Below are positions 46,380 to 48,952 of a stretch of 48,952 nucleotides of DNA, piece by piece. The translations under genes and the position numbers were made by a program. Source of the DNA: a virus. Positions within the stretch are counted from its first letter, which is position 1, and each line of letters begins with the position of its first letter. Location of the stretch: positions 1 through 48,952 of the IMG/VR virus record IMGVR_UViG_3300012210_000002; one strand, 5' to 3'. Under the pieces are notes generated by a model. It did no database searches and had not been told where the DNA came from. It saw only the letters and a list, made by a program, of their open reading frames with translations.

Positions 46380-48222
46380 TCCCTGCTCCTGCTCCCGGTT
46401 GAGGTTGCATTGAGGTTATGATCTTACCTATGTCAGGCAAGATCGTGTCTACATTATCTTTTCCAAAGTTCCTCAGCAACGCTTGCATTGTAACTTTGGT
46501 TGCTAGAAGCATATCGAAGTAATACTCTTTCATCGCCGGCGGTATGTTTGGCTGTGAAAGAGCTTGAAGAATTTGGGCTTGAGAGTTGTAGTAGCGGTCA
46601 AGCCTATCGCTAAGAAGTACGTCATTTTGACGGTCAAGTTCTTTGTTCATGCTAGCACTAGAAGGACGAAGCCTCAATCCTAAAGTGCCTGCTTTAAACA
46701 TTTCCAGGGCTTTCTTTAGCTTCTCAGCGTTAGTTCCGTAGTTCTTGAGCTTCTCTCCAATACCAAAGTGAGAGTACATTGTGAGAAACTTAATTCCAAG
46801 CTTCACATGTGCTCCACGCATATCTCCTGTGCGTAAATTATTTCTATTATTAAACTGTGTCATAACCATTGAAGTACCACCAGTACTATAGATTCCACGC
46901 TTGGGATTAACAATTCCTCCACCTGCACCACCAGTAGCAGGATCTACACCAGTCCTCTGACTTGCAATACTTAAATGGAACTGATCTGGGCCATCAGAAT
47001 AACCGACATCCTGACCAGCTTTAATATGTTCAAGTTCATCTTTACGTGCTGGAATACCGGCGCCGGGAAAAATGTCTAGTAGCGACCCAAGCTTACTCTC
47101 AGGATCAATCCTAAAAAGCCCAAGCATAGCCATGTTTCTATTATTTGTACGCCAGTTATTATTGTTTGAAACTTCCTTTTGTATCATATGAACCATCTCA
47201 GCAAACCCTGTGCCGAGGTAGGATTCATCGTCATAGGCTAGTTTCATGTCTTGGTAGGGGAGCATGTTCTTCGGATAATTATTGAACGCTATCCAGAGAA
47301 TCCTCTCCGACCTTTTATGATACTTAGCTTGAAACGCATACTTATGACCACCAAGGATAAAACTAAACCAGACAGTATAGATATACCACCTAGCAGCTCC
47401 AGTATCAACGCCGGACGAGTCGATAGAAAACTGACTATTGATCTCACGTTCCATCTCCGTTTCTTGTACCGCGTCTGGTTGGTTAACTAAGAAGTCTATA
47501 TCCGACTGCTTATAGTACGGACTCTTAGCCCTCAGATCCTTCACTCCCCATACATCCAAAGAATCGATATGATAAAAACACTTCATGTTCTCTAACTTTG
47601 GAACAGAAGGATCAAAACCAAATCTATTAAGAGGTAACAATTCAGGATGAGGACCATCAATTCTAGTAAAAGTGTCACTCCTAGACACCACCGGCGAAGC
47701 TTCTGCCTGTCCACCAGCAACGTAGACTCGCTCAATCTCCTCCTCAAATTCATAAGGAGTGTAAATAATACCAGTCCCATACTTAATAGCAGAGTGATTA
47801 GCACTCTGTGAGACACGGTAAAGATCAAGTTCTGCAGGGTCATAAGCCATGTCCATGAGGAAGTTTTGGATGATTTGCTTAAGATCCTCACCATCCTTAG
47901 CAGGTAGATCCCCGCTCATTGTTGCTGACCAGAGAGGATCGTACATCCAGATTCCGGCTTGGACTCTAGCAAGGAGTTCATCAGAGCTAGTGCCGATGAT
48001 TGGGATGACAAGATTCGCGGCACCAGGCCAAGGCCAGTCTACGTTTTGATTCTTTGGACGTGCTTTGTAGAGACGGACGTACTCTGGAAGTTTCTCTGTA
48101 CGAAAAGTCTGCAACCGCCGATCTAGATGAGCGATCTTGTCTTTAATGAAAAGACAAATCTCCGCATACTGATCCTCACCGATCTCTTTGGAGTTGACTA
48201 GTGTGGGCGGCTGATAGGGCAT
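46282..48222 (-). CDS. Portal protein
   Basis: 646 aa. The pattern fits portal proteins of podoviruses: an N-terminal tail, WPWPGAANLVIPIIGTSSDELLARV, a central beta/helix wing, a long stem-helix region and a C-terminal Gly/Pro/Asn-rich tail. Portals form the dodecameric vertex through which TerL drives DNA. Adjacent to membrane-protein genes and terL, upstream of scaffold and capsid genes. Confidence 0.85.
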   Translation of the reverse strand: MPYQPPTLVNSKEIGEDQYAEICLFIKDKIAHLDRRLQTFRTEKLPEYVRLYKARPKNQNVDWPWPGAANLVIPIIGTSSDELLARVQAGIWMYDPLWSATMSGDLPAKDGEDLKQIIQNFLMDMAYDPAELDLYRVSQSANHSAIKYGTGIIYTPYEFEEEIERVYVAGGQAEASPVVSRSDTFTRIDGPHPELLPLNRFGFDPSVPKLENMKCFYHIDSLDVWGVKDLRAKSPYYKQSDIDFLVNQPDAVQETEMEREINSQFSIDSSGVDTGAARWYIYTVWFSFILGGHKYAFQAKYHKRSERILWIAFNNYPKNMLPYQDMKLAYDDESYLGTGFAEMVHMIQKEVSNNNNWRTNNRNMAMLGLFRIDPESKLGSLLDIFPGAGIPARKDELEHIKAGQDVGYSDGPDQFHLSIASQRTGVDPATGGAGGGIVNPKRGIYSTGGTSMVMTQFNNRNNLRTGDMRGAHVKLGIKFLTMYSHFGIGEKLKNYGTNAEKLKKALEMFKAGTLGLRLRPSSASMNKELDRQNDVLLSDRLDRYYNSQAQILQALSQPNIPPAMKEYYFDMLLATKVTMQALLRNFGKDNVDTILPDIGKIITSMQPQPGAGAGNGNQAGGGSNPISQVPSGVMGNGGVPTSVGIS

Positions 48223-48516
48223 TTACTTCGCATCCTTTGAGATCATACCAACGTAGACTCTTGCGAGGCCTACGATTATTGTGCCAATGAAGATTTCCTT
48301 CTGTGTGATTCCGATACTCTGCAACTGCGCTGTCGGAACTGCCGCGAAGTATACTCCTGCCGCTATCACAGCACCAAGAACTCCAGAAGCTGTACTCCGC
48401 CAGTTCTTTACTAACGTCGCAGACGTTGGCACTAGCTTCGCTGGCGGCTCAGCAGGTTGCGCTACAGGAGCTTGCGGCGCTGGCTTAAAACTCGAAGTTG
48501 AACTTCCTACACTCAT
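48223..48516 (-). CDS. Small membrane protein, holin candidate
   Basis: 97 aa. A Pro/Ala/Ser-rich, probably disordered N-terminus (1-35) precedes two hydrophobic segments (about 45-60 and 74-92) separated by a short polar turn, with a charged KDAK end. Two-span hydrophobic proteins of about 100 aa are typical phage holins. Its neighbour 48513 is also a membrane protein, so the pair may act together. Confidence 0.6.
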   Translation of the reverse strand: MSVGSSTSSFKPAPQAPVAQPAEPPAKLVPTSATLVKNWRSTASGVLGAVIAAGVYFAAVPTAQLQSIGITQKEIFIGTIIVGLARVYVGMISKDAK

Positions 48517-48827
48517 TTACATTCTTCCTCGCTTTTAAATTTTACTGGCCTCTCACCACTAATCTCCGACCATCGGTTCTTGTGGATGAAATATGCTGTC
48601 CCAGTAGCACTCAGCAAATGCAGTGTACGGTACAGCCATATATAGTAGAAACTCGAAGTTTCCTCAGGCTCCGGCATCCCGCCTATAACAGCACTAGATA
48701 CCCAAAGCAGAATAGAAATATCAAACCAAGGATTGCTCACAGGTAATCCACTCGATTCTATAAGAGAAAATATAAACATAGCGACGGCTGAGGCTTTTAT
48801 TACCAGCATTAACCCTAGTCTCAGCAT
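48513..48827 (-). CDS. Small membrane protein next to terL
   Basis: 104 aa; its ATG follows the TAG of terL directly. Two to three hydrophobic segments (about 3-22, 36-50 and 62-80), then a basic/acidic C-terminal tail. Possible holin, antiholin or envelope-modifying protein; not distinguishable by sequence alone. Confidence 0.6.
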   Translation of the reverse strand: MLRLGLMLVIKASAVAMFIFSLIESSGLPVSNPWFDISILLWVSSAVIGGMPEPEETSSFYYIWLYRTLHLLSATGTAYFIHKNRWSEISGERPVKFKSEEECK

Positions 48828-48952
48828 CTATGCTACCGCCGCAGACATTCTACGTGTAAACTGTGCTTTTTGTTTTGCCAAGAAGTCTTCGACCTTTTCT
48901 TTGTTTACTGTGTCGAACTTCCAAATCTGTGGCCCATAGCTTAGAACATCAA
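48828..48952 (-). CDS. terL: 3' end of terL (second copy of the contig overlap)
   Basis: These bases repeat positions 1-123 and add the last two bases of the TAG stop. They encode the C-terminal 41 residues of the terminase large subunit and are part of the same gene as 1-1882. Confidence 0.93.
   Translation of the reverse strand, partial: DVLSYGPQIWKFDTVNKEKVEDFLAKQKAQFTRRMSAAVA
48830..48952. repeat. Right copy of 123-bp terminal direct repeat
   Basis: Identical to bases 1-123; marks the point where the assembled circle was opened. Confidence 0.95.

Overview
This window looks like the complete genome of a tailed, podovirus-like bacteriophage, probably assembled from a metagenome. The first 123 bases are repeated exactly as the last 123 (1-123 = 48830-48952). 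This indicates a circular or circularly permuted unit of 48,829 bp, and the terminase large-subunit gene runs across the artificial ends. I see no rRNA, tRNA, CRISPR array, integrase, lysogeny repressor, ribosomal protein or RNA polymerase gene. The host is unknown. The two secreted appendage proteins resemble proteins I associate with soil bacteria such as Acidobacteriota, but that is a weak inference.

There are two transcription arms. They diverge at about 4.64-5.0 kb and converge on a 12-bp-stem terminator at 25486-25517. The plus arm (5.0-25.5 kb) is early/replication DNA. It begins with small unknown genes separated by promoters, terminators and long hairpins (5-9.5 kb). A J-domain / vWA / zinc-protein / FtsK-type ATPase cluster follows (9.7-12.8 kb), then a possible RHH-type regulator read from a leaderless promoter (13.5 kb). 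The recombination and replication genes come next: a Cas4/RecB-like nuclease, a Sak4-like ATPase, an ssDNA-binding-like protein, a UDG-like/3'-5' exonuclease fusion, a polymerase-only PolA, an HNH endonuclease and a DUF3987-like ATPase. The arm ends with a GroES-like protein that carries a DnaJ-type zinc finger. Many very small zinc-binding proteins lie among these genes, usually coupled by ATGA overlaps.

The minus arm starts from a strong promoter at 4672-4644. In order it encodes a 68-aa leaderless gene, the small terminase, a one-span membrane peptide, a lipoprotein, a charged-helix/beta-sandwich protein, a strong terminator, TerL, two small membrane proteins (holin candidates), portal, scaffold, capsid and decoration proteins. 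Head-tail and tail-tube proteins follow, then three large ejection-type proteins, an ATP-grasp enzyme, and two paralogous proteins with classical signal peptides: a beta-helix protein and an SGNH-esterase protein. No endolysin is recognisable.

Most noteworthy are: (1) a co-chaperonin-like protein with a DnaJ zinc finger where the GroES mobile loop should be, plus a separate J-domain protein; (2) two appendage proteins with Sec signal peptides next to an ATP-grasp enzyme; (3) two non-coding elements at 7.15 and 8.48 kb with the same mutually exclusive hairpin architecture and compensatory base changes; (4) two promoters placed so that the start codon is the first transcribed base, and promoter spacers that contain inverted repeats. 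All calls come from reading the sequence; no database search was run.
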